Below, in pieces: positions 17,395 through 26,779 of a stretch of 42,711 nt of DNA; within the stretch, counting starts at the first letter, position 1, and the number at the start of each line of letters is the position of its first letter. Origin of the DNA: Anaerobacterium chartisolvens. GTDB taxonomy: Bacteria; Bacillota; Clostridia; Acetivibrionales; DSM-27016. The translations under genes were made by a program, and so were the position numbers. Where the stretch lies: NCBI RefSeq assembly GCF_003337415.1, contig NZ_QPJT01000032.1:1-42711 (forward strand), given 5' to 3'. Under the pieces are notes generated by a model that worked only from the letters and a program-made list of their open reading frames with translations, had not been told where the DNA came from and ran no database searches.

Positions 17395-18399
17395 TCAAGC
17401 AAGTTTTGGAGCTTTTGCGGCTTTTGTCTTCTGATAAGTATCAAAGCCCATAGCAGCAAGCAGGATAGTACCTTTAGCTATATACTGTGCGTATATGCCC
17501 AATCCTATGATTTGCATACCGTTTGCTAGTATACCTAGAATAAATACTGCTATTATAACGCTCCAAATCTTTCCTTCTCCACCCTGAATTGCTATACCGC
17601 CCAGTACTGCTGCCGTCAAACAGGTAAATTCACTGCCGGATGCCATGCTGGCATTTGCGGAGCCTGTTCTGGCAACGAGCATTATTGCTGCAACTCCGAA
17701 GAAAAACCCACCAAGGATAAATATCATCATTTTTATTTTATTTACCTTTATACCTGCAAGTCTTGCGGCTTCAGTATTTCCACCCACTGCGTAGATGTAT
17801 CTGCCAAAGTAGGTAAGGTTTAAAATAAAGCTTGCTATTACTACAGCAATTATCATTATAATCGCTGGCAAAGGAATTCCCAAGACCGATCCCTGACCTA
17901 TGAATTTAAAGCTGTCAGGCAAATTGTATATCGCCTTCTGATCTGTAAAAATATTCGAAATACCTGAGTAAATTGTCATGGTACCTAATGTTACCATCAT
18001 TGAATTGATTTTAAGTTTAATTGCTAAAATACCGTTTATTGCACTAAAAAGCACACATACCGCAATTCCTAAAAGAACCGCCGCCCATATGGGCAGGTTC
18101 CATTTAACAAGACTTGTTGCCGCTACAACTCCACCGAAGCTAAGCTCATAGCCTGCAGCCAGGTCAACACCGCCGCTGATCAGAAGGAATACCATTCCCA
18201 GGGTAGCAACTACAAGATAAGAATTCTGCCAGAATATATTCAATATATTTGTTAAAGTTAAGAATTTGGGATTTATTATCCCAAAAACAGCAATACAAAA
18301 AATAAATACAAAAATAATTACATATTTTCTTAATATTTCGTAGAAGGAAAAGCCTTGTCCGGTACTTATACCTCCTGCTGTTTTAGTTTCCAGTGACAT
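17395..18399 (-). CDS. rbsC: Ribose-type ABC transporter permease (RbsC family)
   Basis: This 334 aa membrane protein has eight or more hydrophobic segments and the family hallmarks GMVFLLISGGVDLAAG, NGILAIKLKINSMMVTLGTM and GGNTEAARLAGIKVNKIKM. It forms the channel of a CUT2 monosaccharide importer with the neighbouring ATPase and binding protein. GGAGGGG precedes the ATG. It starts 19 bases after the ATPase gene. The position just before the deglycosidase-like pair suggests import of a small glycoside or sugar used by that pair, but substrate specificity cannot be read. Confidence 0.92.
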   Translation of the reverse strand: MSLETKTAGGISTGQGFSFYEILRKYVIIFVFIFCIAVFGIINPKFLTLTNILNIFWQNSYLVVATLGMVFLLISGGVDLAAGYELSFGGVVAATSLVKWNLPIWAAVLLGIAVCVLFSAINGILAIKLKINSMMVTLGTMTIYSGISNIFTDQKAIYNLPDSFKFIGQGSVLGIPLPAIIMIIAVVIASFILNLTYFGRYIYAVGGNTEAARLAGIKVNKIKMMIFILGGFFFGVAAIMLVARTGSANASMASGSEFTCLTAAVLGGIAIQGGEGKIWSVIIAVFILGILANGMQIIGLGIYAQYIAKGTILLAAMGFDTYQKTKAAKAPKLA

Positions 18400-18418
18400 T
18401 TTATACCCCTCCGATTAA

Positions 18419-19900
18419 TTATTCACCCGAAGCCATTTCCAATATAAGCTGCTGGCTGAAGTCGGTTTTTGTTAATTCACCTTTTATTATGCCTTCGGCC
18501 ATTACTATGATGCGGTCGCTCATGCCCAAAAGCTCTTCCATATCCGATGAAACCATAATTATTGCTTTTCCCTCATTTGCAAGGTCACGCATAAGATGAT
18601 ATATTTCCTCTCTTGCTCCTACATCTATACCTCTTGTGGGTTCGTCGAATATTAGAATATCCGTATTCGCAGCCATTACTTTTGCGAGTACTACTTTTTG
18701 CTGGTTACCGCCGCTAAGGTTCAATACCTTTTGCTCCTGTGAAGGTGTTTTAATTCTTAAGGAATCACAGTAATATTTTGCCTGATCTTTTTCTGATTTA
18801 CGATTCACAATACCGCTTTTTGATATCTTTTTAATGTTTGATATGCATATATTCCATTCAATGGAGTTTTGCAGAAAAGCACCATGATGTTTTCTATCCT
18901 CGGGTATCAGGCCTAAACCAAGTTCCAGAGCTTCTGCCGGAGATTTTATCCTTACAGGTTTACCCTTTATGAGAATCTCACCACTTTCCATCTTGTCTGC
19001 TCCAAATAGAACTCTCATTAGCTCAGTACGCCCGGCCCCTACTAAGCCCGCCATACCAAGTATTTCACCCTTTTTAACATTGAAATTGGCATTTTTTATA
19101 CCGTTTCCGCTTATATTTTTTACTTCCAATGCAATATCCGAAGGTTCAACTTCTGGTTGCGGGTATGAGTTTTTGAGTTCCCTTCCAACCATCAGGCTTA
19201 TTAAATCCTTGCGGCTTGTATCTTCTATATTTCTTGTTGTGATATATTTACCGTCACGCATAATGGATACCCTGTCTGCGATTGTAAATATTTCATCGAG
19301 ACGATGAGAGATATATATAATTGTAATTCCATTCTGCTTTAGTTCATTAACTATTTTAAAAAGCTCCTCAACTTCGGCCATTGTTAATGGTGCAGTGGGT
19401 TCATCCATAATCAATATTTTTGCGTTTTTATTTATGGCTTTAGATATTTCCACTATTTGCTTATAAGCAGGACTAAGGCTTTGTACCTGCGCCTTTGGAT
19501 TTATCTTTACATTAAATTTATCAAAAATTTTTTTTGCTTTTTGGTTCATTTCCTTAAAATCAACTAATTTTTTGTCTGAGATTTTCTCACCAATAAAAAT
19601 ATTTTCGGCAGCGGTTAATGATTCAAACAAGTTGAATTCCTGATATATTACTGAAACACCATTGGAAATTGCTTCCTGAGGAGTCATTTGCCGATAGGTC
19701 TTTCCATTTATAATTATTTCACCCGAATCCGGAGTAATAGCACCTGCTATAACCTTAATGAGGGTTGACTTTCCGGCTCCGTTTTCTCCCATTATCGCGT
19801 GTATCTCTCCTGTTTTGAATTCAATAGATACATCGTTGAGGGCTACAACGCCCGGGTATGTTTTAGTTATATTACTTAGCTTCAGAACTGTATTATCCAT
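18419..19900 (-). CDS. rbsA: Ribose-type ABC transporter ATPase (RbsA family, two ATPase domains)
   Basis: The protein has two nucleotide-binding domains, as is usual for CUT2 importers. The first has Walker A GENGAGKST and the signature LSPAYKQ, then DEPTAPL. The second has the degenerate Walker A GLVGAGRTEL, the signature LSGGNQQKV and DEPTRGIDVG. Length is about 493 aa. I chose the ATG at 19900, ten bases after AAGGAG, over a TTG nine bases upstream that sits directly against the ribosome site. It powers the transport of the sugar bound by the upstream lipoprotein. Confidence 0.93.
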   Translation of the reverse strand: MDNTVLKLSNITKTYPGVVALNDVSIEFKTGEIHAIMGENGAGKSTLIKVIAGAITPDSGEIIINGKTYRQMTPQEAISNGVSVIYQEFNLFESLTAAENIFIGEKISDKKLVDFKEMNQKAKKIFDKFNVKINPKAQVQSLSPAYKQIVEISKAINKNAKILIMDEPTAPLTMAEVEELFKIVNELKQNGITIIYISHRLDEIFTIADRVSIMRDGKYITTRNIEDTSRKDLISLMVGRELKNSYPQPEVEPSDIALEVKNISGNGIKNANFNVKKGEILGMAGLVGAGRTELMRVLFGADKMESGEILIKGKPVRIKSPAEALELGLGLIPEDRKHHGAFLQNSIEWNICISNIKKISKSGIVNRKSEKDQAKYYCDSLRIKTPSQEQKVLNLSGGNQQKVVLAKVMAANTDILIFDEPTRGIDVGAREEIYHLMRDLANEGKAIIMVSSDMEELLGMSDRIIVMAEGIIKGELTKTDFSQQLILEMASGE

Positions 19901-19993
19901 ATTATTCAAACTCCTTAAAGGCTTACGGTGGGTATATTTAATATATCCACCGAGCCTCTATTTGTTTATGAATTTTACTACTTCAATTCAAAA

Positions 19994-21058
19994 TTATTCA
20001 ATTTGACCTTTTGCTGCAGCATCAACATTTTCAGGTGTTATTGAATATAGCTTTGAGAAATCCTTCTTGTCTTTTAATGTTCCTTTAAGTGCTGCTATTG
20101 CATTGTCAAACACCTTTTCGAATAATTCATCCAAGGATTTACCCATCATAACTGTTCCACGCCATACGCTCTTATTTTCAGTGGATTTCTTTATTGAATC
20201 AGCTGCAGGACCATTAAAATCCACTGCAAAAGTTGCAAAATGAGCCTTATCTTTAATTTGTGAGTTCAGTGACATTGCATATGCGTCTACGCCCATTGCC
20301 GTATCACCATTATGACTTAAAATTACTTTTACATTAGGATTGGTTAACATTAAGTTTTCTGCTGCTGCCTGACCGCCTTTAGGAGTTGTATCAACACCTA
20401 CGGTTTTTACTACTTTTGCTTTTGGAGTTAATTTTGCAATTTCCTGCAAACCATCTCCTCTTTGTGCGGCTGTAGGCTTGTCTCTGTTTTCAAAAATTGC
20501 TACTTCTACACTGCCCGGAGCTGCATCAGGAAAAGCCTTCTCAATCCACTGTGCTGCCATTTCAGCTTGCTGCTTACCTGTAGCGAATTCATCCGAACCG
20601 AGGAAAACATCATATTGATCTGTTTCCTGCGAAAATGCTACTATTTTAATACCTTTATTCATTGCTTTTTTAACAACATCTGAAAGACTTGAAGGGTCTA
20701 CTGCCATGATAATAATTTCATCAACGCCTAAAGAGATAAAGTTTTCGATCTGCTCGATCTGCTTTGTTGGGTTGAAATCTGATGATGCCACTTCAAACTT
20801 GTGACCTGCTTTTGTAAATTTGTCTGTAAGCTGGTTTGCCAGCAAGGACATGAAGTCACCCTCAGTAGACAAAGTGGAGAAGCCTATATAGTAGCTGGAC
20901 TTTTCTGTGTTTTCAGGTGCTGCTGTTGAAGCCTCTGCTTTTGGTTCTGTGCTTTCTGTCTTTGTAGAAGCATCGGGATCTGTAGCCGCTTGCTGACCAC
21001 AAGCTGCCATACCAAGTACAAATACGACTGCGAGTAACAAACATAAGATTTTTTTCAT
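19994..21058 (-). CDS. rbsB: Ribose-type sugar-binding lipoprotein (RbsB family)
   Basis: This 354 aa periplasmic-binding-protein-like lipoprotein has a lipobox ending in Cys20 (GMAAC), a Glu/Thr/Ala-rich linker, and a two-lobed type I fold with IGFSTLSTEG, DEIIIMAVDPSSL and ILSHNGDTAMGVDAY. It captures a monosaccharide or small glycoside for the RbsAC-like transporter. A GGGGG site precedes its ATG. A palindromic operator and a candidate promoter lie 115-165 bases upstream, so it is probably the first gene of its own operon. Confidence 0.92.
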   Translation of the reverse strand: MKKILCLLLAVVFVLGMAACGQQAATDPDASTKTESTEPKAEASTAAPENTEKSSYYIGFSTLSTEGDFMSLLANQLTDKFTKAGHKFEVASSDFNPTKQIEQIENFISLGVDEIIIMAVDPSSLSDVVKKAMNKGIKIVAFSQETDQYDVFLGSDEFATGKQQAEMAAQWIEKAFPDAAPGSVEVAIFENRDKPTAAQRGDGLQEIAKLTPKAKVVKTVGVDTTPKGGQAAAENLMLTNPNVKVILSHNGDTAMGVDAYAMSLNSQIKDKAHFATFAVDFNGPAADSIKKSTENKSVWRGTVMMGKSLDELFEKVFDNAIAALKGTLKDKKDFSKLYSITPENVDAAAKGQIE

Positions 21059-21173
21059 TTTGTATCCCCCTTAACAAGTTTTAATTACATCTTAATTATA
21101 GAACCGCAGGAAATATGTCACTACCTTAATGTCGACTTTATACTTTTCTAATTTCGACTTTTGCAATATATTT

Positions 21174-21189
21174 CAGTAAACGTTTACTG
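21174..21189. promoter_or_regulatory. Perfect palindromic LacI-type operator
   Basis: CAGTAAACGTTTACTG is a perfect 16-base palindrome with the central ACGT of LacI/RbsR-family operators. It begins two bases downstream of the candidate -10 of the rbsB promoter, where a bound repressor would block initiation. No LacI-family gene is in the window. Confidence 0.6.
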
Positions 21190-21191
21190 CC

Positions 21192-21220
21192 ACTATATAA
21201 ATTAGGATGCAAACTATCTA
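21192..21220 (-). promoter_or_regulatory. Candidate promoter of the ribose-type transporter operon
   Basis: On the minus strand TAGATA (plus 21215-21220), 17 bases, then TATAGT (plus 21192-21197). The -35 is weak (4/6) and the -10 good (5/6). The same arrangement is preserved inside a 38-base near-identical block at 30288-30325. Confidence 0.4.
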
Positions 21221-21224
21221 AAAA

Positions 21225-21250
21225 GAATGCCATTAATCAAAACAGCATCC
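21225..21250 (-). terminator. Weak terminator after the second LplA-like gene
   Basis: On the minus strand GGATGC pairs with GCATTC (one G-T) over a 14-base loop, followed by TTTTTAG. The stem is short, so read-through into the transporter operon is possible. Confidence 0.4.
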
Positions 21251-21283
21251 TTACAAGAAAATTTCAAATTAAATTAGAGGGAC

Positions 21284-22828
21284 TTATTTTACACTATTTC
21301 CCTTTGTCCACAAATCCAGCTGTCTTTGCTTTTCCGCAACTACACTGTCGACGCCGGCTGCCTTAAGCTTTGAGATAAATTCCGGCAGTATTTTTTCCGG
21401 ATTTACTGCTCCCACACCCAGAGGTCTCTGGTATTGCTGCCATACACTTAAGCAGGCAGCATACTCATTTCTCACAGGAGTAGAATCAAATTGGAACCCA
21501 AATGCCTTTGACTTTATTGCGGTTTTATTAAATTCATCTACTTGCTTCCAAAGGTCTACCGGGTCGCCTTTCCAAACATAGGACAATAACTGATTTCCGA
21601 ATATAAATCCCGAGTTCATACCATATCCTGTATTATATGCGTTGACTCCGGGCGGGTAGTCTATTGTTCCATCCGGCTGCTTTACGTAGTGTTTTCCTTC
21701 AATCCCCCAATCCAGAAGGTTAATAATTCTACTGTCGGTGTACATGAGATTTAGAAAATCCATGGACTTTTCAGGAGTTTTAGCGTAATAAGGAATAGAC
21801 CAAACAAAAGCAGTAACGACATTAGTACTTGATATTATTGGCGCCAATGCTACAACTACCATATCTCTGGCACACTGCCTGCTTACCTGCCCTTCAATAC
21901 CCGGTTTTATATCCTGCAGGAACGATGCAAGCTTTCCTTCCTTTACCAAAATGTATGAGGATTCGTTGTTATTAATAATACCTGGAAATATATAGCCCCT
22001 CCGATTCCATTTTCTCATGAGCTTGATCTGGGAAGCATATTCCAGAGTTTCATAATAATTTACTGCTTTTAATCTGTTATCCAGAGCATTCATAAGAACA
22101 CCGCTAAAGTAGTAATCGCTTGCCAGCGTATCTCCGTTTGGAACCCTCATAGCTGTGTCTATACTATGCGTTGCTTCCTGTCCCGGGTAGAATGGAGCAA
22201 TGTCAGGGTCATTTTCCATAACCAATTTAAGAATCGGCTCAATATCCTCTAAACTCCTGATTTTAGATATATCAATTTCAAGCTTTTCTACCAAATCTTT
22301 TCTTATGGCAAAGCCTGCAGCTTTAGCCTCATCTCTTAGTGTAGGTACTCCATAGATGTCGCCTTTTACTTTTGCTGCCTCCAGAAACTCACCAACGGAC
22401 GCTTTTATTCCATGTCCGCCTTTTTCAATAAGATTGTTAAGAGGAAGCAGCTGATTATTGGCAACCTGTCCGGTAAAATCTATAAAACCCAGTGTCCCGG
22501 TTACTATCAGGTCCATCTTATCCTGCGAAGCAATCATTAATCTGCATTGCTGTGCATAATTAACAACGCTTATGCCGGTCATCTTTATAGTTGTGTTAAT
22601 TTCATACTTTGATATTTTATTTACTTCACTAACAACTTCATTTATGTCTTTAGGGATATTCCCCAGCTGGGGATATACCATATTAAGCTGAGAAACCTTG
22701 TCACTTTTTACTTCTTCATTCTTTTTCGGCTCTGCCGGCCAGGATATCTTATTATTAGAATTACAGGAGGTAAAAAGCAGCAAAATAATTAAAATTACCG
22801 ACAAATTAACGATCTTCTTATATCTCAT
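21284..22828 (-). CDS. Second LplA-like sugar-binding lipoprotein, without LplBC permeases
   Basis: This 514 aa protein is a paralog of the LplA protein at 10359-11909, similar throughout (for example FISKLKAAG near the end and the tail QLDLWTKGNSVK). The lipobox is FTSC with Cys22. Its ATG overlaps the stop of the upstream response regulator by one base (TAATG), so it is translationally coupled to the two-component system. No LplB or LplC gene follows. It may therefore be a sensor accessory that presents sugar to the kinase, or it may work with permeases encoded elsewhere. Confidence 0.88.
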   Translation of the reverse strand: MRYKKIVNLSVILIILLLFTSCNSNNKISWPAEPKKNEEVKSDKVSQLNMVYPQLGNIPKDINEVVSEVNKISKYEINTTIKMTGISVVNYAQQCRLMIASQDKMDLIVTGTLGFIDFTGQVANNQLLPLNNLIEKGGHGIKASVGEFLEAAKVKGDIYGVPTLRDEAKAAGFAIRKDLVEKLEIDISKIRSLEDIEPILKLVMENDPDIAPFYPGQEATHSIDTAMRVPNGDTLASDYYFSGVLMNALDNRLKAVNYYETLEYASQIKLMRKWNRRGYIFPGIINNNESSYILVKEGKLASFLQDIKPGIEGQVSRQCARDMVVVALAPIISSTNVVTAFVWSIPYYAKTPEKSMDFLNLMYTDSRIINLLDWGIEGKHYVKQPDGTIDYPPGVNAYNTGYGMNSGFIFGNQLLSYVWKGDPVDLWKQVDEFNKTAIKSKAFGFQFDSTPVRNEYAACLSVWQQYQRPLGVGAVNPEKILPEFISKLKAAGVDSVVAEKQRQLDLWTKGNSVK

Positions 22829-24420
22829 TACTTGTGTGCTTCCTTTCGATAATCAATTGGATTCATGTTTGTATGCTTTTTAAACGCAGCTGAAAAGTGG
22901 GACATGTTTTTGTATCCAATAGCTACAGCTATTACACTTACAGGAAGCTCTGTCTTTGATAACAGTTCCTGTGCTTTATTGAGCCTTTCCTGTACCATAA
23001 ATTTTGTTACAGACATTCCGGTTTCCTTTTTAAAAATTCTGTCAAGATAGTCAGGATTCAAATAAAGGTGATTTGCAACTTCTTCACGGGTCATCTCCTG
23101 TTCCACATTAACGGTTATATATTGTTTTACTTTATTGACTATTGTCTGTGTTTTTTCAACATCACCTGTGTAATCCACCACTTTCATGACTACATGCCTT
23201 ATCCAGACCAGCAAGTCTCTTACTGAGTTATCGGAGTTATCATATAGCTTGACAGACTCTGTATCGTTAAAAAGCTTGTGAGCCTGTATGCCCTTCTGTT
23301 TCAGGGTTGAATAAACCATTTGCATAAAGTCGTGGTGAAATTCTTTTAGTTTACCTGCTTTAAAGCCTCTTACTTTCGACAAGCCGTCAAGGTAAGTTAA
23401 AATTTCTGAAAGAAGGCTTTCGCCCGAGCCTTCTGCCAGCATTATTGACCACATGCCCATATCCGGTAAATCTATATTATCAAGTACTTTATTTTGCTCG
23501 TTCAGTAAAAACACTCTATTGTCATGGAAAACATTATCCTTTTCCTGCTCATATAAATTATCCACCATCACAGGCAGTTCGTAGGCATAAGCCTCGCTGC
23601 CTATGTGACAGGCAATGTCACACTTCAAATACTCATTGCTTGCGTTTAAGCAGGCTTGACAGTCCTTTTTAAGAGTACCAATATCAAGCAAACGGTTGTT
23701 CCAAATAGAAAGAATTATGATGAATTTTCCTCTTTCCATTTCAATAAGCTGACCTTTGGAACCATCTTTTAAAACAACCTCGTTTACTATATTTTTAAAT
23801 CCATACTCCATAAGCTTTTGATCCTGAAGGTTCCAATCGTTGTGCCAGCGTCTTATATTGAACAAAACCGGAAGAAATTTCATATTCTCCGCATACGGAA
23901 TATTTCTGGCTTCCGCAGCCTCTTTTATAGCCTTTTGGTTAGTACGTATGGTTCTGTTAAGTATATCAATCCAGAAGTGTTCAATCACCAGAGGCTGATG
24001 CTTAAACCAAAATTCCCCGAATAGGCTTTTTTCAAGGAGTTTGCTTTCTTTGTTAATTTTTTCTATAGCTTTGGATATGGCTTTTTCCAGTTCCATGTAC
24101 GGAACAGGCTTTAAAATATAATCCAGACTCCCAAGACGGATAGCTTCCTTGGCATAACTGAAATCTGCATGGCAGGTTAAAAATATAGACTCGGTTTTAG
24201 GGAAATTTTTTCTTACCCATGCTAAAAGCTCCAGCCCGCTGCCCTGTGGCATTTCTATATCACAAAGCATAATGTCTATTTCACTGTTAAAAAAAACTTC
24301 TTTGGCTTGTCGTATATTAAAAGCTGTAAACACTTCGGTTATGCCTAGCTTACTCCATTCAATTGAATTCTTTAAATCCTCTGTTATAATTATTTCATCA
24401 TCTACTATTAACAGTTTCAA
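22828..24420 (-). CDS. Second YesN-type response regulator
   Basis: This 530 aa protein has a receiver domain (IVDDE at residues 5-9, phospho-acceptor Asp54 in MLCDIEMPQ) and a C-terminal AraC DNA-binding domain (VSVIAVAIGYKNMSHFSAAF, MNPIDYRKEA). I chose the TTG at 24420: it follows AAGGAGG by seven bases and opens the receiver domain directly (LKLLIVDDE). The open frame extends 159 bases further upstream, but that part lies inside the kinase gene and has no homology. The regulator is a paralog of the one at 12031-13632 and would control this locus. Confidence 0.9.
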   Translation of the reverse strand: MKLLIVDDEIIITEDLKNSIEWSKLGITEVFTAFNIRQAKEVFFNSEIDIMLCDIEMPQGSGLELLAWVRKNFPKTESIFLTCHADFSYAKEAIRLGSLDYILKPVPYMELEKAISKAIEKINKESKLLEKSLFGEFWFKHQPLVIEHFWIDILNRTIRTNQKAIKEAAEARNIPYAENMKFLPVLFNIRRWHNDWNLQDQKLMEYGFKNIVNEVVLKDGSKGQLIEMERGKFIIILSIWNNRLLDIGTLKKDCQACLNASNEYLKCDIACHIGSEAYAYELPVMVDNLYEQEKDNVFHDNRVFLLNEQNKVLDNIDLPDMGMWSIMLAEGSGESLLSEILTYLDGLSKVRGFKAGKLKEFHHDFMQMVYSTLKQKGIQAHKLFNDTESVKLYDNSDNSVRDLLVWIRHVVMKVVDYTGDVEKTQTIVNKVKQYITVNVEQEMTREEVANHLYLNPDYLDRIFKKETGMSVTKFMVQERLNKAQELLSKTELPVSVIAVAIGYKNMSHFSAAFKKHTNMNPIDYRKEAHK

Positions 24421-24448
24421 TGGAAAGCCTCCTTTCTGCATAGTCTGT

Positions 24449-26182
24449 CTATATATTTTTAGGCAGGAGCATTTCAATGATTGCTCCGCCACCTTCACTA
24501 TTTGTGCATATGAATTCTGCCTGTCCCTCATATAGTATCGACAATCTGCGCTGAACATTTCTGATACCGATATGCTCACCCTGTTCGTCTATAATTTTAT
24601 GTCCTGCTTGTATTTTCCCTATAATATCTTCTGCAAAGCCTTTCCCCGTATCCTGAATTATGATTCTTATATAATCTTTTTCATTTCTATCAATGACACT
24701 GACTTTAATGGACAGTTGTATGGGCTCATCAAGTGTAACCGAATGCTTGATAGTATTTTCCACAAATGTATGAATAATAAGCGGAGGTACTGAGGCATCC
24801 ATAAGAAACTCAGGAATATCTATTTTAGTACTCAGGCTTTTTGGAAAGCGCATTTCCTGAATCCTTATATAATTTTTTACGTGCCGCAGCTCATCCTTAA
24901 GAAAAACAAAAGGTGTATTACTTCTAAACATGTAGCGGAAGTACTCTACCAGACACATCGACATTTCCTGAAGAAGTTCGTAATTTTTTGTTCTGGCCAG
25001 TGTGTTCATAATATTCAGCGTATTAAGAAAAAAATGAGGTTTGACCTGAAGCTGCAAATGCTCAAGTTCCGCCTTTTGTCTGGTGATTTTTTCCTCATAA
25101 ATATCAATTTTAAGATTTTGGATCTGAGTCAGCATATCATTGAAGGTTTCATTAAGGAGCAGAAACTCTTCGGATGTCTTAAACTGCTCTATTCGAACCT
25201 TCAGATTTCCTTTTCTGATCCTTTTCATTACAGTGAGAATACGGTTTATGGGAATTAATACTGTCTTTCTCAAAACAAACAGGTATATGGGCATAAGAAT
25301 CAATGTAGCTGCTGCTACAAATATAACTATCCTTTCTATATACGGATAACCGGTTAGTATCTTGCTATCCTGCGTTATTGCTGCTATGCTGAAGCTGCCC
25401 TCTTCAGATTTTTCACCTACAACCAGAAATTTGTGTTCTATCCCGGTTAAATAATGCTTTTGAAAGTTTTGCTTTAAATCAATCCCATTAGCCAGAATGT
25501 GCTGTGAATAGTTCATGGGCTCTCCATGCTCTGTAACAAAAACAGAGATACCGTTAACTCCAAAATTCCCGTCGTTTATCTGAGCTAATAATTGATCTGC
25601 CTCAATCCAGCTTCCCACATAGGTATTACCCTTTTTTAGAATCCGTACAAAATAATATTTTTCATCAACCTGTTCCACCATCCAGCCTTCGGCAAAGAAG
25701 GAATTCGGATGAGGATTTCTTTCTATAATGTTCTTAATACTGGTTTTTGGGTCATTAAAAGCATTTGAATAATCAGCCCCGTTTTTCGCCAGAATAAACT
25801 CCCGCTTTGGCATTGAATAGATAAAAAGTCCGTCTATATACTTGTAAAGTAATATATCTTTTGATATTTTAATTTTTAAACGAACGTTTGCCAATACGGA
25901 TTCATCCTCATTTGAGTATGACTCAATTTGGGATATATCGGTATCGGTACCTGCCAAATCCGCAAGATACTTGTCTATTTCCGAAAGATTGGAATCTATC
26001 TGATTCAGGTATAAGCCCACAACATTTTTGTTGGAAGCTGCAACCTGTTCACGTATGGCATTTATAGCATAAAAGTTGTTATACGCAAGCAGCATAACAA
26101 AAGGCATCAGAAAAATCAAGACGCCTATGATTAGTTTAAACCTAATGGAATTAAAGAAACCATGTCTTAGTTTAAGCTGCAT
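24449..26182 (-). CDS. Second YesM-type sensor histidine kinase
   Basis: This 577 aa membrane kinase has transmembrane segments at about 15-35 and 284-304, an extracellular sensor region between them, HAMP, and a His_kinase domain with LQLQVKPHFFLNTLN (His383). The usual NPHF reads KPHF here, a small departure. The ATPase domain shows DTGKGFAED and GIRNVQRRL. The ribosome site is weak. It is a paralog of the kinase at 13629-15419, with a divergent sensor region that suggests a different ligand. The response regulator starts 28 bases downstream. Confidence 0.9.
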   Translation of the reverse strand: MQLKLRHGFFNSIRFKLIIGVLIFLMPFVMLLAYNNFYAINAIREQVAASNKNVVGLYLNQIDSNLSEIDKYLADLAGTDTDISQIESYSNEDESVLANVRLKIKISKDILLYKYIDGLFIYSMPKREFILAKNGADYSNAFNDPKTSIKNIIERNPHPNSFFAEGWMVEQVDEKYYFVRILKKGNTYVGSWIEADQLLAQINDGNFGVNGISVFVTEHGEPMNYSQHILANGIDLKQNFQKHYLTGIEHKFLVVGEKSEEGSFSIAAITQDSKILTGYPYIERIVIFVAAATLILMPIYLFVLRKTVLIPINRILTVMKRIRKGNLKVRIEQFKTSEEFLLLNETFNDMLTQIQNLKIDIYEEKITRQKAELEHLQLQVKPHFFLNTLNIMNTLARTKNYELLQEMSMCLVEYFRYMFRSNTPFVFLKDELRHVKNYIRIQEMRFPKSLSTKIDIPEFLMDASVPPLIIHTFVENTIKHSVTLDEPIQLSIKVSVIDRNEKDYIRIIIQDTGKGFAEDIIGKIQAGHKIIDEQGEHIGIRNVQRRLSILYEGQAEFICTNSEGGGAIIEMLLPKNI

Positions 26183-26334
26183 ATATACTAATCCCGCTTT
26201 CTTTTAATTGTTTAAAATATTATGAAAATTAATAAGATAAAGTATTTTCTTTTATATGCATATATATGCATATGTTTTATTTCAATGTATAAAAGCACCT
26301 GTGGCCAAAACCAATTATATCTATTCAGAAAAAT

Positions 26335-26366
26335 AGAGACAGGTTATTTCATTAATAACCGTCTCT
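26335..26366 (-). terminator. Terminator after the second deglycosidase-like pair
   Basis: On the minus strand AGAGACGGTTATT pairs with AATAACC(T)GTCTCT and is followed by ATTTTTC. It lies nine bases after the stop of the small subunit gene. Confidence 0.75.
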
Positions 26367-26375
26367 GATTTTAGC

Positions 26376-26768
26376 TTATGCAATTACTACTTTTCGTGTT
26401 TTAAATCCTCCTACAGGAACCGGAATATAAGCCGTGCGAATGGATGTAGTAAGAGTTATCTCATGTTCACCCGGCGCAAGCCCGCCTTCCTGCTCAACAA
26501 ATACCGTTGCTTTTTCTCCAAACTCCCATTTATAAGATGTTACGGTTTCAAGCTCATCCAGCGTAAAAAAGTCTTCTCCATCAGGACTGAAAAGGATTTT
26601 TTCCCTTGGAACTTCCACCCCGTCTGCTGCAACTTTTACTTCATGAATCATTGAACAAGGTATCCCCCTGTAGTATGTTATTTGTGTCTGCATTTGATAG
26701 CCTATAATCTTCCCGTCTTTGCTAACATTTTTGCAGGAACCTTCAGTAAGTATATAGTTTTCAAACAT
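26376..26768 (-). CDS. C-glycoside deglycosidase beta-like small subunit (DUF6379), copy 2
   Basis: This 130 aa beta-rich protein is homologous to the product of 16745-17176. Shared blocks are TYYRG, VxxDGxxVP, the GGLxxGxHEI turn and a closing PVxxG region. Identity is modest, so the two pairs are old paralogs or were acquired separately. AGGAGGGG precedes the ATG. It starts 11 bases after the alpha-like gene, and here the alpha gene comes first, the reverse of copy 1. Confidence 0.75.
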   Translation of the reverse strand: MFENYILTEGSCKNVSKDGKIIGYQMQTQITYYRGIPCSMIHEVKVAADGVEVPREKILFSPDGEDFFTLDELETVTSYKWEFGEKATVFVEQEGGLAPGEHEITLTTSIRTAYIPVPVGGFKTRKVVIA

Positions 26769-26779
26769 GATTTCCCCTC

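Noticed and set aside
24421-24579. Upstream extension of the second response regulator to 583 residues
   Set aside because: The extra 53 codons overlap the kinase gene and precede the receiver domain without homology. The TTG at 24420 has an AAGGAGG site at good distance.
26254-26273. 20-base AT palindrome (two ATATGCATAT units) upstream of the second kinase
   Set aside because: It is symmetric but made of simple AT-rich units, and no promoter boxes could be placed near it with confidence.
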